A stretch of DNA of 64,000 nt from Owenia fusiformis. Lineage: Eukaryota > Annelida > Polychaeta > Sabellida > Oweniidae. The notes beneath the pieces are model-generated. The model did no database searches, was not told the origin of the DNA, and saw only the letters and a list, made by a program, of their open reading frames with translations. The DNA is taken from contig CAIIXF020000004.1 in NCBI GenBank assembly GCA_903813345.2, positions 17,533,513 through 17,597,512 of the forward strand, written 5' to 3'. How positions within the stretch are numbered: position 1 is the stretch's first letter; the number at the start of each line of letters is the position of its first letter. The translations under genes were made by a program, and so were the position numbers. Positions 22,301-33,480 of this stretch are shown here, in pieces.

Positions 22301-24214
22301 GTTCACATTGTTCAATTGGCCAGCGTTAGAAAGAATTCAACCATATGAATGTATTCATGTCTAATTTTGTTTTCTTGGCCTTAGGAGGATTCTCCTGTTT
22401 TTTAAGTATTCATCCACATATTCTGGAATCATTGATTATTAACATATGTATTAGTATGCTACTTCCCTCATTGCTAATCATACACAAATGATGATTATGA
22501 CTTAGTGGCCAGGTGTAATATATCTGCCCTCTCAGGCCCGGACATTAGCTATATCTGCCCGCTGATAAAAATACAAGTATTTATAAACCTGCTATATGTA
22601 TCTGAAACATGTCCAAGTATGGGACAAATGTATCTACTTTTTTTGATTTCATACACTAAACAGATTTGTTTAGGAATTACTTGAAGTATTTCAAAAACAT
22701 ATACCGAACCACTATTGAAGGAATCATTGAAAATACAGCATATCAGAAACATGTGTAAATTGTTTATCTTGCAATTATTTTGCTAAATACTAATAGAAAT
22801 TATACTGTACCTTCCAGAGAATAGTTTTTTTGTTAACTATGAGCCAATGAATGAATGGATGCATTTTATTATAACTGCAAAATGATGCTCATACAAAAAA
22901 TTAATTTTGCCATATTAGAATCAAGTATAATCTTTAATCCATTGGATAGATCATGCATTGCCTGATGTTGAGGTATTGATAAAAGAATCAGCAAGTGTCT
23001 GACAAAATAGATTTTGGTGTTATGTATTAGGCAAAATATTAGGAAGGGTATAAATGGTCTCCAATCTTTCTAGTTTTGAGTATTACGTCTTCTTGCTTTG
23101 ATTCAAACTATCCTCGGTCACTATTTGTAACCCCTCCCTCCTTCCCCATTTAGGCCATGGATATGAAGATGATTTAGAGGTTATGTGAAGGATACTAGGG
23201 AAGGGTTAATAGCCATAGTTATATTAGTTCATTTAAGTTTAATCATAAATGTTATGCAATTCACACTAGCATCAAATATCATACCAAAAGGATTGAACTG
23301 TTCATTACTTTTCAATTGCAGTAAACATTCTAAATATTGAAGCCTGTTGAACAAGCATATTAATTAATTGTAACTCATAGCTCTAGATGACTTGAACTTA
23401 TCCATTCATATTCTAGGAACAAGTCAATGAATAAGTAAGACTTGACTCTTGACAGACTTAAAAGACCGAGGACCCTATAAGACTTAAACTAAAAGTTAAT
23501 TTGACCATTGATGACCTATGATAGGGAAGGGTCAGGATAACACTTATATAAAATATTTAAAGTGTCTAATAATGATAATGAACATATTACAATGTTACAC
23601 AACATTAGTAGATGCTAATTAAATGTCAATTATTGTTAGTGTAATCTGAATTTTTCATTTAATGCTGCAACAAGCGCACAAGTACCAAAAAGTGCCACGC
23701 CCACTTTTCCCTGAAAGCAGCTATGTGTGACTATATTTGGTAAATATTATTGATTTATAGGATCATTATATCAACTTTTAAGTGTTTTAGTGTTAATATA
23801 GACATAATATTACAAATTTTGACAAAGTAGCAGCCATAAAATCCAAACAGATTTTGAAATATTTCACTTTAAGAACAAAGGGACACATTTGGGAGGGGGT
23901 CAAATTGAGAATATTTCGAGATATAAATACTGTTTCTATGGTAACCATATAAGTAAGAGATTGGAAATTTCTGGCACTTATTAACCATAACATGCTCTAC
24001 CCAATATAAAACAATGAATATCTGACATGCATTAGTATTCTTTTTATTGGGTGGTATTAAAGTACCCCCATGGTTTTTTGGGGGTAGGGGTATAAATTGG
24101 TCTGAGGGCCGTCTGCCACCCCTATGGAAAGTCCAACTACCCAGAAAGTGTCCAGTATAATCATACAGATGGTTTGAAATAGGTTGGAATATGTAACCTT
24201 TCATGTAAGGAAGG
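19304..24214. mobile_element. 4.9-kb fold-back structure with about 690-bp arms
   Basis: The left arm (19304-20000) is mirrored by the right arm (23523-24214). Both begin CCTTCCTTACATGAAAGG and end near AGTGTTATCC(T/C)GACCCTTCCC. The chance frames of 84 and 111 codons at 19315 and 24204 are the two arms of the same sequence. Their differences are mostly amino-acid changing, which argues against selection on a protein. The interior contains the smaller palindromic element at 20943-22627 and otherwise unrelated AT-rich DNA. No transposase and no clear target duplication were seen. Confidence 0.8.
20943..22627. mobile_element. Inner inverted-repeat element, TTATCCCATACTTGG ends
   Basis: TTATCCCATACTTGG at 20943 continues with GCAGGTTTGTAAA and CATCAGCGGGCAGATATAGC. 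It is mirrored at 22545-22627. A second mirrored pair lies inside (CCTGAACCTCATATAGGATA at about 21128 against 22083-22112). Short hairpins built on GGGCAGATATA recur at 21005-21105 and 22500-22565. The first seven bases equal those of the 29343 fold-back. Confidence 0.75.
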
Positions 24215-24890
24215 TTGCATTTCTAGAGCACTTCTACAGAATGGGTTACAGTCTATAAGAAATTAGATGAACTGTGGTTATGTTTCTGGAAAATTTCATT
24301 AGGGTCCTTTGACAAATTGTCATGGCAACCAATATTTCAATCTCACTAATCCCTCATTTTTTCTTACATATCACAGACTTGTTTATCTTCCATCCAAAAG
24401 AGAACACTGCATATTATGAAACAAAATTCACAGTCCTCTACTGGATGTCCATGACTGCAGTTTACAGTCTCAATAATGGTTGATCTTTTTCTTACATCTG
24501 GCTTTATTTGGTCACTACATTTGCTGAACGATAGTAAACATAGTTTATCTTATCAATATTAGTTCTCCACTGAAAATTGAGAAAGGACATAGCCTACCTT
24601 TCTAGAAAGCTAAGAGAATTCTCATCAACCCTTGTTTTCAGGAATTGTGTTAGGATTACGAACCCATCTAACTGTTGCTGAGCAGATAAACCAGTAATTA
24701 GGGTTGTCATATAATTGTAATTCTCAAATATATCATACGATTGAGTATGATTGATTCAGCCATCATATTGGCTGCAACTGATCACTGATAATTATGATAA
24801 TTGTTCGAATATCAATGCTATTATTTTCGCTTGCTTTTATTTTCACTTGCCTCAGATATCATGGAAATATTCAGGACTACAACGTGCAAG
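24215..24890. other. No gene seen
   Basis: AT-rich sequence with no motif that could be assigned. Confidence 0.4.
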
Positions 24891-25100
24891 TACAGTAAAG
24901 CGATTTTTAATCTGAACACCTCTTGGACCAGTCAGGTATCATAGAAATATTCAGTATAAAAATGTTCAGCCAAAAGTGTTCAGATTGGCAAGTATGCATA
25001 TTTTAAGGACTTTTAAATCTGTAAATCAATGGGAGACAACAAAATTGGGATCAGGAAATGTTCACATTCAGAGGTGTTCTGATTAGAGGGGTGTTCATGT
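24891..25100. repeat. GTTCAGATT element, copy 1
   Basis: It starts TACAGTAAAG with an inward AATCTGAACACCTCTTGG, and ends with the mirrored AGAGGTGTTCTGATTAGAGG. The middle (GGGAGA, CAAAATTGGGA, TGTTCACATT) matches 47040-47232. A terminal CAGTAAA next to TA suggests a pogo-like MITE; this is inference. Confidence 0.6.
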
Positions 25101-25346
25101 TTCTATCTTATCAAGATGACGTCAGTCCTCTTCAACTGACATTCTCTTTACTGACATCTACAGCAGTAAATGTTTGAATCATTTGAAGTCTTGAAAATAA
25201 ACAAATTATATTTATTCATTAATATTTATTTAGTGTATATGTTCATAAATAACATAAATTATTACTTGTTATATGATGAATGCATGTCTACAGTATACAC
25301 CTCATAGAACTTTATATTATATATATATCTTTTATTGACTCTTTAG

Positions 25347-25363
25347 ATGTCATGACCTGACAT
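25347..25363 (-). other. LINE-A 3' hairpin, copy 2
   Basis: The same ATGTCA/TGACAT stem as at 3153 encloses a 5-base loop of different sequence. AATAAA and the tail follow on the minus strand. Confidence 0.8.
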
Positions 25364-25489
25364 ATTAGTCATTACAAAATGAAATTTCACAAAACTACAC
25401 TACACTACACTAATATATACAATTTATACAAAAAACTTGTTATTTACATATATGTTATAATATACTTTAGGTGTGATGCATCCAAAATG

Positions 25490-28400
25490 TTAATCTCCAG
25501 GCAAGTTTAAGTTTTTGAATGATTTTGTAATAAAACTTCCAACTTGCTTTTGCACATATTTATCTTTTGAAGATATAAACATAATGAATGTATTTTCAGG
25601 ATCATGTTGATCAACATTAATTTTGCTAGTGATGTTGTCAAACAATATTTTTCTATTTTCTCTATGTAAATGGCATTTAATCATGAAATGAACCTCATTT
25701 TCTATTTCCCCACAAAAGTTACATAATCTTTCATATTCAGGTTTTGGCCGTGGTTTTACATGTCTACCCAGTTCTATTTGTAATTTATGTGAACTTAATC
25801 TCAGTTGTGAAATTGATTGCCTGTGATTTTTGTTTTGAAGGCTTAAATATTGTTCTCTTTCAAAAGTTGTTTTGAATTTAATGTATGTTCTTAAAACTGG
25901 GTATAATTGTAAATCACACTTCCATTTCTCCTTATAATTTTGGTACAATATTTTAGTTAGGTTCTTTTTAAATACATAGTCATCCTCAACAACTTGTTCA
26001 TTCCAAGTGCTTTGGAGATTACAATCTTTTAAAATATTATGAACCTTACTTGACCAAGTATTTTTAAATCCTAAACTGTACATTTCATAATCATATAGAT
26101 ATGCTTTATAAAGGAGGTTATCTGGACAAAGTTGTATAAGCCGTATCCAATATTTAATAAGATGAATATCAAAGCACAAACTAAGTGGAAAACGACCCAG
26201 CTCTCCATAGACTGCTAGGGTTGCAGTTGATGTTTTCACACCAAGGATGCTTTTTAAAAAGGACAGGTGAATAGTTTCAAGTGACTTGATATGTTTTTTA
26301 CTTGACCATATTTCTGAACCATACATCAAAATTGGTTGGACAAGTGAATCAAATAAATGTAAGGCAACGGATATGGGAATGTCATTAAACTTGTGATATT
26401 GTTGCTTTATTTTGAATAAAGCTTTTCTAGATTGTTCTTTAAGATAGCATATTTGTTTATCAAAATTATTTTTACTGTTGAAGATACACCCTAGGTATTT
26501 GTAGTCTTCTACACATGCAATCACTTCATCATTGAATTTAAAAGTTTCATCTGATTTAGAGTTAAAAATAATAGCCTTTGTTTTAACTGTGTTGACAACA
26601 AGATGATAGTTTCTGCAAAAATCAAAGAGAGAGTCTAGCATAGACTGCGCCCCAGATTTAGAGCTAGCCATTAATACTAAGTCATCAGCCCAAAGTAGAT
26701 GGTTTAAAGAAACACCTTCAAACTCGATACCATGTTCTGAGGGAAGAAAATCTTTCAAGTCATCTAAAAAATGGTTGAAAAGATATGTACTGAGAACAGA
26801 GCCCTGCATAACTCCAATTCCAGTATTGTACATTGGAGTAATGCCATCTTTAAGTTTGAGACATGATTTCGATTTTTTATACATGCTATCAATAATTTTA
26901 AACATTTTTGAACTTGGATGTATCCCTGATTTACATAATTTATAAAGAAGTGCTGTCCTGTTGACATAATCAAACGCTTTCCTAAAATCTACCATTATAC
27001 AATATAGAGGCTTTTTCTGCCTCTTAAAATGTGAAATAATAGTATTTAAAATGAACAAATTATCTGTTGTACGGTGACCAGATTTGTAAGCACCTTGTAA
27101 CGGGTCTTGAATATTGAGCATTTCTGCGTTGAACACTAATCTTGTTTGAATGATTGTATCAAAAACATTTCCTAAACAAGCAAGTACATTAATTCCTCTG
27201 TAATTATCTGGATTGAAACGTGATCCTTGTTTGTAAAGAGTGGAGAGCATACCGATACTCCATTCTTCAGGGTAATCTCCTTTATCAAAAATAAAATTAA
27301 AAAGTGCAGTAAAATCCAATGATAGAGCTTTACAATTTTTGATAATATTAGATGGTAAACCATCAATACCTGGCGATTTATTAGCATTTATTCTATTTAA
27401 GGCATTTAGAACCTCTTTTTCATGTATGACATTGTTAAGTAAATGATCACTAATTTGTAATGAATCTGTATATGAATTATGCATGTTATATTCCAATATA
27501 AAGATTTGCATTTTCTCTAAAGCTTCATAATCAAAAAAGTCATATTTAGGTGCTTTACCAAGGTTTTTAAAAGTATCAAAAAGTACAGAGGTTGAAATTG
27601 GTATATCTCTGCTTTCATTTTTACCAGGGATAGAATGTACCATTTTCCAAAATTCTGTGGGATTATGAGATTTAAAGTTTAATAATGATTTCAATAAGTC
27701 AGTTTGATATGCTCGTTTTTCTCTTTGCTTTGTTTGATTATATTTTTTCTGAATAATTGAAATTTCTAAGTCTGAATAATTTTCCTTAATTGCATTCCGT
27801 AATTGTTGTTTTAATCTTTTGCACTCATCATTGAACCAGGGATTAACTGGGAATTTCTTTTTAGACTTTTTAAGTTGCTTTAACTGCAGAGTGCTTTCAG
27901 ACGCATGATAAATAACACGTTTAAGAACATTCAACAAGCTATTTGAATCAATGTTTTGTCCCATTTTACAATAAAAATCATCTAAAATATCAGTGCTAAT
28001 ATTGTCATGAAGAATTTCAATAAAATTATATTTTGCTTTAAAATCCCATTTAAAATATGAATATGGCAAAATGTTAGTTTTAACATTTTTATCTGATTGG
28101 GAAGTGCTTTTTGAATGCTTAATATTAAGACTAAAGTGAATTGGTGCATGGTCTGAGTCAGGATGCCTGTCATGAATCTTAAAATCGGAGAAAAAATTAA
28201 AGAGTTCAGGTTGTGAAAGTACATAATCTAATACTGATTTCCCTTTGCTATTGTCTAAGTCATTTTGTTCCTGATATCTATAATAAGTGAATTTTCCAAT
28301 ACCTTTGTCTTGAAAAAATCTACCATTCAAAATCCTTAAGTTGGATGATTTACATAAACTGATAAGTTCACGACCGTGAGTTTGATATACAGCTTTAAGG

Positions 28401-29140
28401 TTTTTATCCATTGAAACCCTATTAGAAATAACCCCATGTGATGCATCTTGGTCAATATGATTATATGGTGTCAAATTTTCATCAGATCCACATACCAGGG
28501 TATTGCAGTCAGATAATTCTGCTGTTCGAGCATTCAGGTCTCCAACAATAATTGTATTGCCTAACAACTGATATAATGCAATTGATTTTTCTAAAATTTC
28601 CATATTATCTACATGTTCAAATTTTGAACCTTTATGTGGCATATATACAAAACAAATATAAATATCTTTGGCTAAATTGTAAAATGATGACTTGAGCTTT
28701 AGCCAAACAAAAAAGTCATGTGTTTGTTTAATCAATTCTACACTTGTATTGAATAATTCATCTTTTACAAGAACAGCTAAACCTCCTGAAAATCCATTAG
28801 AATTTGCATTTTTAGACTGTCGAGCAAGATTATGTACAGTAAAACCATCTAAAGTAAATGTTTCAAGTGGGTTTAACCAGGTTTCACATAGTAATACAAT
28901 TGAGTACTTGCTAAAAAGCTCTTTAATGTCATACCCATTATGTAATTTATCTGATAAACGATTAATGTTCCACATTAGACATTTTAAGTCAGTTGAATTT
29001 TGATTTTTGTGGAATAATGAAACGTCATCAGACGCTAAGAGCTTACTACATTCATGTATTGAATCACTCACACGCTTACCAAACTCATTGTTATTTGAAA
29101 ATGTAATATCATTCTCACTAATTATAGAGCAACTATCCAT
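25490..29140 (-). CDS. Endonuclease/reverse transcriptase of LINE-A, 1216 residues
   Basis: This protein nicks target DNA and copies its own RNA there. An APE-type endonuclease covers about 52-340 (WNIN at 57-60, CETW at 85-88, GDLNAR at 200-205, SDHAPI at 329-334). A linker with basic clusters follows (420-480). The reverse transcriptase covers about 570-860: NKSPGIDGLP at 587, VDFRKAFD at 717-724, QGSVLS at 779-784 and WADD at 817-820, with Trp where Tyr or Phe is usual. The thumb and C-terminal region end in a CX2CX7HX4C zinc-knuckle-like motif (C1140, C1143, H1151, C1156). There is no stop or frameshift over 3.65 kb, so the copy is young. It belongs to the jockey/CR1/L2-like assemblage; I cannot name the clade securely. 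No gag-like ORF1 is seen. Confidence 0.93.
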   Translation of the reverse strand: MDSCSIISENDITFSNNNEFGKRVSDSIHECSKLLASDDVSLFHKNQNSTDLKCLMWNINRLSDKLHNGYDIKELFSKYSIVLLCETWLNPLETFTLDGFTVHNLARQSKNANSNGFSGGLAVLVKDELFNTSVELIKQTHDFFVWLKLKSSFYNLAKDIYICFVYMPHKGSKFEHVDNMEILEKSIALYQLLGNTIIVGDLNARTAELSDCNTLVCGSDENLTPYNHIDQDASHGVISNRVSMDKNLKAVYQTHGRELISLCKSSNLRILNGRFFQDKGIGKFTYYRYQEQNDLDNSKGKSVLDYVLSQPELFNFFSDFKIHDRHPDSDHAPIHFSLNIKHSKSTSQSDKNVKTNILPYSYFKWDFKAKYNFIEILHDNISTDILDDFYCKMGQNIDSNSLLNVLKRVIYHASESTLQLKQLKKSKKKFPVNPWFNDECKRLKQQLRNAIKENYSDLEISIIQKKYNQTKQREKRAYQTDLLKSLLNFKSHNPTEFWKMVHSIPGKNESRDIPISTSVLFDTFKNLGKAPKYDFFDYEALEKMQIFILEYNMHNSYTDSLQISDHLLNNVIHEKEVLNALNRINANKSPGIDGLPSNIIKNCKALSLDFTALFNFIFDKGDYPEEWSIGMLSTLYKQGSRFNPDNYRGINVLACLGNVFDTIIQTRLVFNAEMLNIQDPLQGAYKSGHRTTDNLFILNTIISHFKRQKKPLYCIMVDFRKAFDYVNRTALLYKLCKSGIHPSSKMFKIIDSMYKKSKSCLKLKDGITPMYNTGIGVMQGSVLSTYLFNHFLDDLKDFLPSEHGIEFEGVSLNHLLWADDLVLMASSKSGAQSMLDSLFDFCRNYHLVVNTVKTKAIIFNSKSDETFKFNDEVIACVEDYKYLGCIFNSKNNFDKQICYLKEQSRKALFKIKQQYHKFNDIPISVALHLFDSLVQPILMYGSEIWSSKKHIKSLETIHLSFLKSILGVKTSTATLAVYGELGRFPLSLCFDIHLIKYWIRLIQLCPDNLLYKAYLYDYEMYSLGFKNTWSSKVHNILKDCNLQSTWNEQVVEDDYVFKKNLTKILYQNYKEKWKCDLQLYPVLRTYIKFKTTFEREQYLSLQNKNHRQSISQLRLSSHKLQIELGRHVKPRPKPEYERLCNFCGEIENEVHFMIKCHLHRENRKILFDNITSKINVDQHDPENTFIMFISSKDKYVQKQVGSFITKSFKNLNLPGD

Positions 29141-29334
29141 CTTATTACTATATGTACAATCTTTTGAGTATTACTACAACCTAGAAGTAAATAATTGAAT
29201 AATTTTATGGTAAAATATGGACATGGATGGATATGACACCTGACAATACTAATCTATTTGATGCATATAATGACTTAAACAAAGCCTTTGACTTTGATGT
29301 ATTTGGTTAGAAATCAATGATATATTGAGGTATA

Positions 29335-29342
29335 GAGACAGC
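29335..29342. repeat. 8-bp target duplication, left, of the 5.45-kb fold-back
   Basis: GAGACAGC here corresponds to GAGGCAGC at 34796-34803 (one mismatch). The 27 bases before it match the 88-bp array that resumes on the other side. Confidence 0.65.
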
Positions 29343-29485
29343 TTATCCCGTGCCAGGACTATAGTCCTGCATTGAGAGCATTCTTTTGCCTGTACGATTA
29401 CAACTTGGGAGAATTATCTACGCCCCTTACACTTAAGATACCTACTTCAATTGATTCCTGGGTATTTTAGCATTATCTTTGTGTA

Positions 29486-29744
29486 GTTGAATCTACAATT
29501 GTCTGGGTATATCGGCAGAACGGGAACATTGTTCTTTTTCATCGAGAGATATTCCATCACTTTCCAAGATGGCGGTTGGATTTAAAAGGGGATTCCCCGT
29601 TTGACTGACCCGGAAGTTGCCCGGAAGCACCAAAAATGGAGGAATTTGACGGTTGAAATAAGTTAAATATTACACGCAAATATTGTGATTAAAAACGAAA
29701 ATTTCTTTGTTCCGCCGATAAACCCAGACAATTGTGGATTCAAC
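29486..29744. mobile_element. 259-bp MITE nested in the fold-back's left arm
   Basis: GTTGAATCTACAATTGTCTG at the left is mirrored at the right (about 35 bp, few mismatches), with TA on both sides (29484-29485 and 29745-29746). The mirrored right arm of the host element lacks this insert, so it serves as an empty site. TA duplication fits a Tc1/mariner-type origin. Confidence 0.8.
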
Positions 29745-30419
29745 TACATAGGTAGTAAGCTAGCACCCAAAAATGTATTAGTTTGTGAACAAATTGAAAT
29801 TACTTGTTTCTTATGTATTTTTATGTGATACTTCAGAAAATGTTTGTCTGACGCGCCATATCCGGGGCGAAAGTTGTCAAATTGGCGTTTTCGACCCTAA
29901 AATGGAAAATTACAAGGGGTACTTCATCATCATTGAATAAATCCTTCAGTTGGTCTTCAATCATCATAATAATTTTATGGGGAGTTGATTGGATCATGCT
30001 GAGGTAGTATGTTAAGGTTCAATCACCTGTCACTCATGGTTGCCATGGAAACCACAATTTTCATTGAAAAATCCTTAATTTTGGCCACACCTGTACAGGT
30101 ACATAATATAGAATGAGGATTATTTTTCAAATCAACAGATATAAGAATATTTTAGCACACCCAAAATGGCCAGGGAAGTTCAAGCATTTGTTTAAGCATA
30201 AAGGATATTGCAGTTTATACAACTGGTAAGTGTCAAAGACCATACTACTACATAAGTGATCAAAAGTGGGCGTCGCCCCCATAATAGTAAATGATTACCA
30301 TTCTCTGAAAAGACAGAGTTTAACTTGACTTTTGAGATACATTTATATTGAAGTTCTTTGAATATACTTAATATCATGCATTTCTGGTAAATAATGTACA
30401 TATAAGTGTAAAAGTTGGA

Positions 30420-30432
30420 GGGGGGGGGGGGT
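30420..30432 (+). repeat. Poly-G tract
   Basis: A run of about 12 G residues in a purine-rich part of the inner arm block; the matching C tract is at 33684-33693. Confidence 0.9.
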
Positions 30433-31187
30433 TGGTAGTAACAGAAATTGGAGGGGGCAGAGCTAATCAGCCTTAGTATAATTCTCATTTATATAGTTCT
30501 GGATATTCAAAGGTTACATCTTCTGGGTCTTCTTCATTTTCATTTCAATATATAATAGGTACTACATTTTACATGATTGGTGTCAAAGACCATACCATTA
30601 CATAAGTGATCATAAGTAGGCATCATCACCTTCATAATAGTAGATGATTTCCATTCTCTATTAATACAGGGTTTAAGTAGAATTTTCAAGATATATATAT
30701 ATTTATCATTTATACTTCTTTGATTATACTTAATATCAACCATTTCAGGTAAATAATGTACATCTCACTGGTGTCAGTTGAGAAGATATTTATAGTTTTC
30801 ATTGACTTAAGCTACTTTATAGTCGATGTAATACTTTGATATTTGAACTAAACCAGGCTTATATGGCATATACCATCGCTCGATACTGACCAGTGACATC
30901 TGAGTTTTATAGTTATTGCATGAGAGGCAGGTTGAGAGAGGGGGTGGGGGCTAGTAATAGAAACTGGAAGGGGGCTCATAATACTTCGTTCTGGATTTAC
31001 TAAGGGACATGTACATATTCTAGGTCTTCTTCATATTCATCTCAATATATAGAATATTACAATAAACATGATAGGTAAGTGTCAAAGACCAAACAATTAC
31101 ATAAGTGATCAAAAGTGGGAATCTCCCCAACAACAGTATATGGTTCATTCTCTACAAACAGAGGTCATCTTGAGTTTTAAGATCATC

Positions 31188-31393
31188 CAGTGATCTCCCC
31201 AGGATTTCTTTTTAGGTGGGTATAAAATTTTCATTTTCACAATTTAGACCAAAATTGGTCAAAATATGCCAATTTTTCATGATTTTTCTAACTTTCAAGT
31301 GGGTGCATATGGATTTTCAGGTGGGTGCAAACCTATTTTCAAAATCTCAGGTGGGTACTGCGCCCACTTGCTTTAATGCTTGGAAGATCACTG
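31188..31393. mobile_element. hAT-like MITE, copy 1
   Basis: It starts CAGTGATCTCCCCAGGATTT and ends GGAAGATCACTG, so the ends are inverted. Inside are GGTGGGTGCAAA and ATTTAGACCAAAATTGGTCA. A second copy is at 51202-51404. CAGTG...CACTG ends are typical of hAT; no 8-bp duplication could be confirmed. Confidence 0.65.
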
Positions 31394-31823
31394 TCATCTA
31401 TACGTCATCTATACTTCTATTATTTAAGAAATATAGACTGAAGAGCAGGTGTTATATTGACAAATACACTCCACGTGGCTATGCAAGGGAGTGAGGGGTT
31501 TGAAAGCTTCTGTACCTAGCCCTAAGGGGTCATTGTCAATATCACACCTGCTCTGAGGTATATATTACAATTCAAACATGAAAACTCCCCAACATTTTTA
31601 AAATATTCATCTTATGGTCTGCCATTGCTACAGCCCTCTTGATGTCACACATTACTCGTATTACCAAGGGTAGTGTTGACATATATACCCCGGGTAAAAT
31701 GTTGACTTTGTTCACAGTTTATAGTAGGCGTGAATACAGTCATGTTCAAATATAATTTATATAAACCATTTCTCATAAATATGTTTAGTAGTATAGTTTT
31801 TACATGAGGTGAGGGTGGGGAAG

Positions 31824-32201
31824 TACCCTGCGTGCAGAGTCTAGTTAAACTACACTCTGCCTAGTAGAGACCATATAACAGTTTAGTAGCCCCGCCCCTA
31901 CGACGTTTACCGGTGACAGTTTGGGTAATAAATCACTTTTGACCTACGCGCTGCCCTTTCTTCCACCTATCAGCGAGCTTGAAGAAACATACGCCAAATG
32001 CGTTCTAATTAAATATGCGCATGTCATTGGTCAATTTCGGGCTCAACGATGATGTCAGAAGGAATGACCATATATAGAACGTCGGTCAAATTTGGCCGAC
32101 GAACACTGATTGGCGCGGTGAGTTCACAGGTTTATTTTAGTTTGAAAGAGTGAAGACGAAGCTCTCTTTTAAGAAGTGAAGTCAAACGAATGCAAAGGGT
32201 A
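31824..32201 (+). mobile_element. TACCCT element with 9-bp TSD, copy 1
   Basis: The element is 378 bp, starting TACCCTGCGTGCAGAGTCTA and ending CGAATGCAAAGGGTA. It is flanked by GTGGGGAAG on both sides (31815-31823 and 32202-32210). Its right half contains CATTGGTCAAT, GATGTCAG (a decayed TGACGTCA), CATATATAGAAC and GCGCGGTGAGTTC in that order. No coding frame is present. Confidence 0.9.
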
Positions 32202-32239
32202 GTGGGGAAGTGGTTTCAGACCTAGGAGGGAGCTCTACT

Positions 32240-33480
32240 CCCTCCCAATTATTCTGTTACTACTCCCATCTAGGGCCTGGCATAATATATGCAGCCTTCA
32301 TACCTTCACTAGATGAAGTAAGTGCCAGGCTTTGAAGGGGCAGGATACCACATTTTAAAAAGATGGAGCACCATATTGAGTCCCAGCTGAATGACTCTCA
32401 AATCTGCAAGTGTTTAGTATTTTCTCCTGAGAGATAGTTGATATATCAATATCATGCGATAAATCACAAGAATGAAAATGATCAGACTATGAAAAGGCTC
32501 ATCTATAGTTGTTATTGTATTGCCATGACTAGACATTCTGATACTCATAGCATCTTTCTGTCTCACCTGAAGGGCTGGGAAGAAATAAAATTTCATGGTT
32601 TATCATGATGATCACTAGAAAGGATATGGCATTTCCCATTTTTTCTTGGCATATTCTGGTCTTATTCAATTAAGTGTAACTGGTATAGTTGCTTCTTGTT
32701 TGCATCAATGTGTTAGGATAAGCACAGAATACAGCAAAGTGTAGTGCTTGACAAACAAAAGAAGACTGATTAATATAATAAAAAAACATTTATGTTAAGC
32801 CACAATGTCTTACACCAGCAAAACCACATAAACCAATTGAAATAGAAGTTTAGACCCCATAAAACAATCAAAGACTATGAAGGAACCGACATCAGTCTTC
32901 TTCCACCTTGTCAAGAGCTTACTACAAAGCACTTATCGTGCATATGGCCCATATTGTAAACCCTGACATTCCAGCAGAAGATGGACATGGATGGAAACTG
33001 AATGACTCCACCATTGCATTGGGTATTGACTGGTATTCTCAGACAAATGATTGTTGATATAGCACCAGGAGATGAATCAGAAAGACTCCAGAAGATGTAT
33101 CTTATGAAATCCAGAACTCTGAAGATGAAATTGATACTTAATGCTGACTTGTTCCCCCCACCCCTCCGAATTCTGTTACTACCCCCCTCCCATACAATAA
33201 CTATATACAGTATATTGAGATAACTAAGAAGACCCAGAAAATACTCTATGAAGAAGTCCAAAAGAAAGAATTTATTCCTAAAGCTGATTAACTCTGCCCC
33301 CTCCCAATTCTGTTACTAACCTCACCCCTCCTCATGCAATAACCATTGCACTGAGTTGTACATTATTTACCAGAAAATATAAAGTATAATCAAAGAAGTC
33401 CAATGTAAATGTAAGTCAAGCCAAGTTTAACTCTGTTTTTATAGAGAATAGCAATCATCTACTCTAGTATGGGGGCGACG
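32240..33480. repeat. Inner blocks of the fold-back right arm
   Basis: Degenerate blocks repeat CTCTGCC.CCTCCCAATTCTGT with a C tract, TGCAATAAC and GAAGAAGACCCA-like segments. They are the mirror of the left inner blocks and no gene is present. Confidence 0.6.

Larger units (their letters stand above)
25312..29200 (-). mobile_element. LINE-A, near full-length copy
   Basis: A minus-strand non-LTR retrotransposon with one uninterrupted ORF. The 3' end carries the hairpin (25347-25363), AATAAA and a TA-rich tail at 25312-25330. No ORF1 was found upstream of the single ORF, and the 5' end is placed only approximately near 29200. Target duplications were not identified. Confidence 0.85.

Noticed and set aside
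19315-24204. Matching 84- and 111-residue frames at 19315 and 24204 as a conserved gene
   Set aside because: They are the two arms of an inverted repeat; similarity extends beyond the frames and many differences change residues.
31824-32201. Solo LTR interpretation of the TACCCT elements
   Set aside because: Ends are not TG...CA and the duplications are 9 bp, not the 4-6 bp usual for LTR elements.
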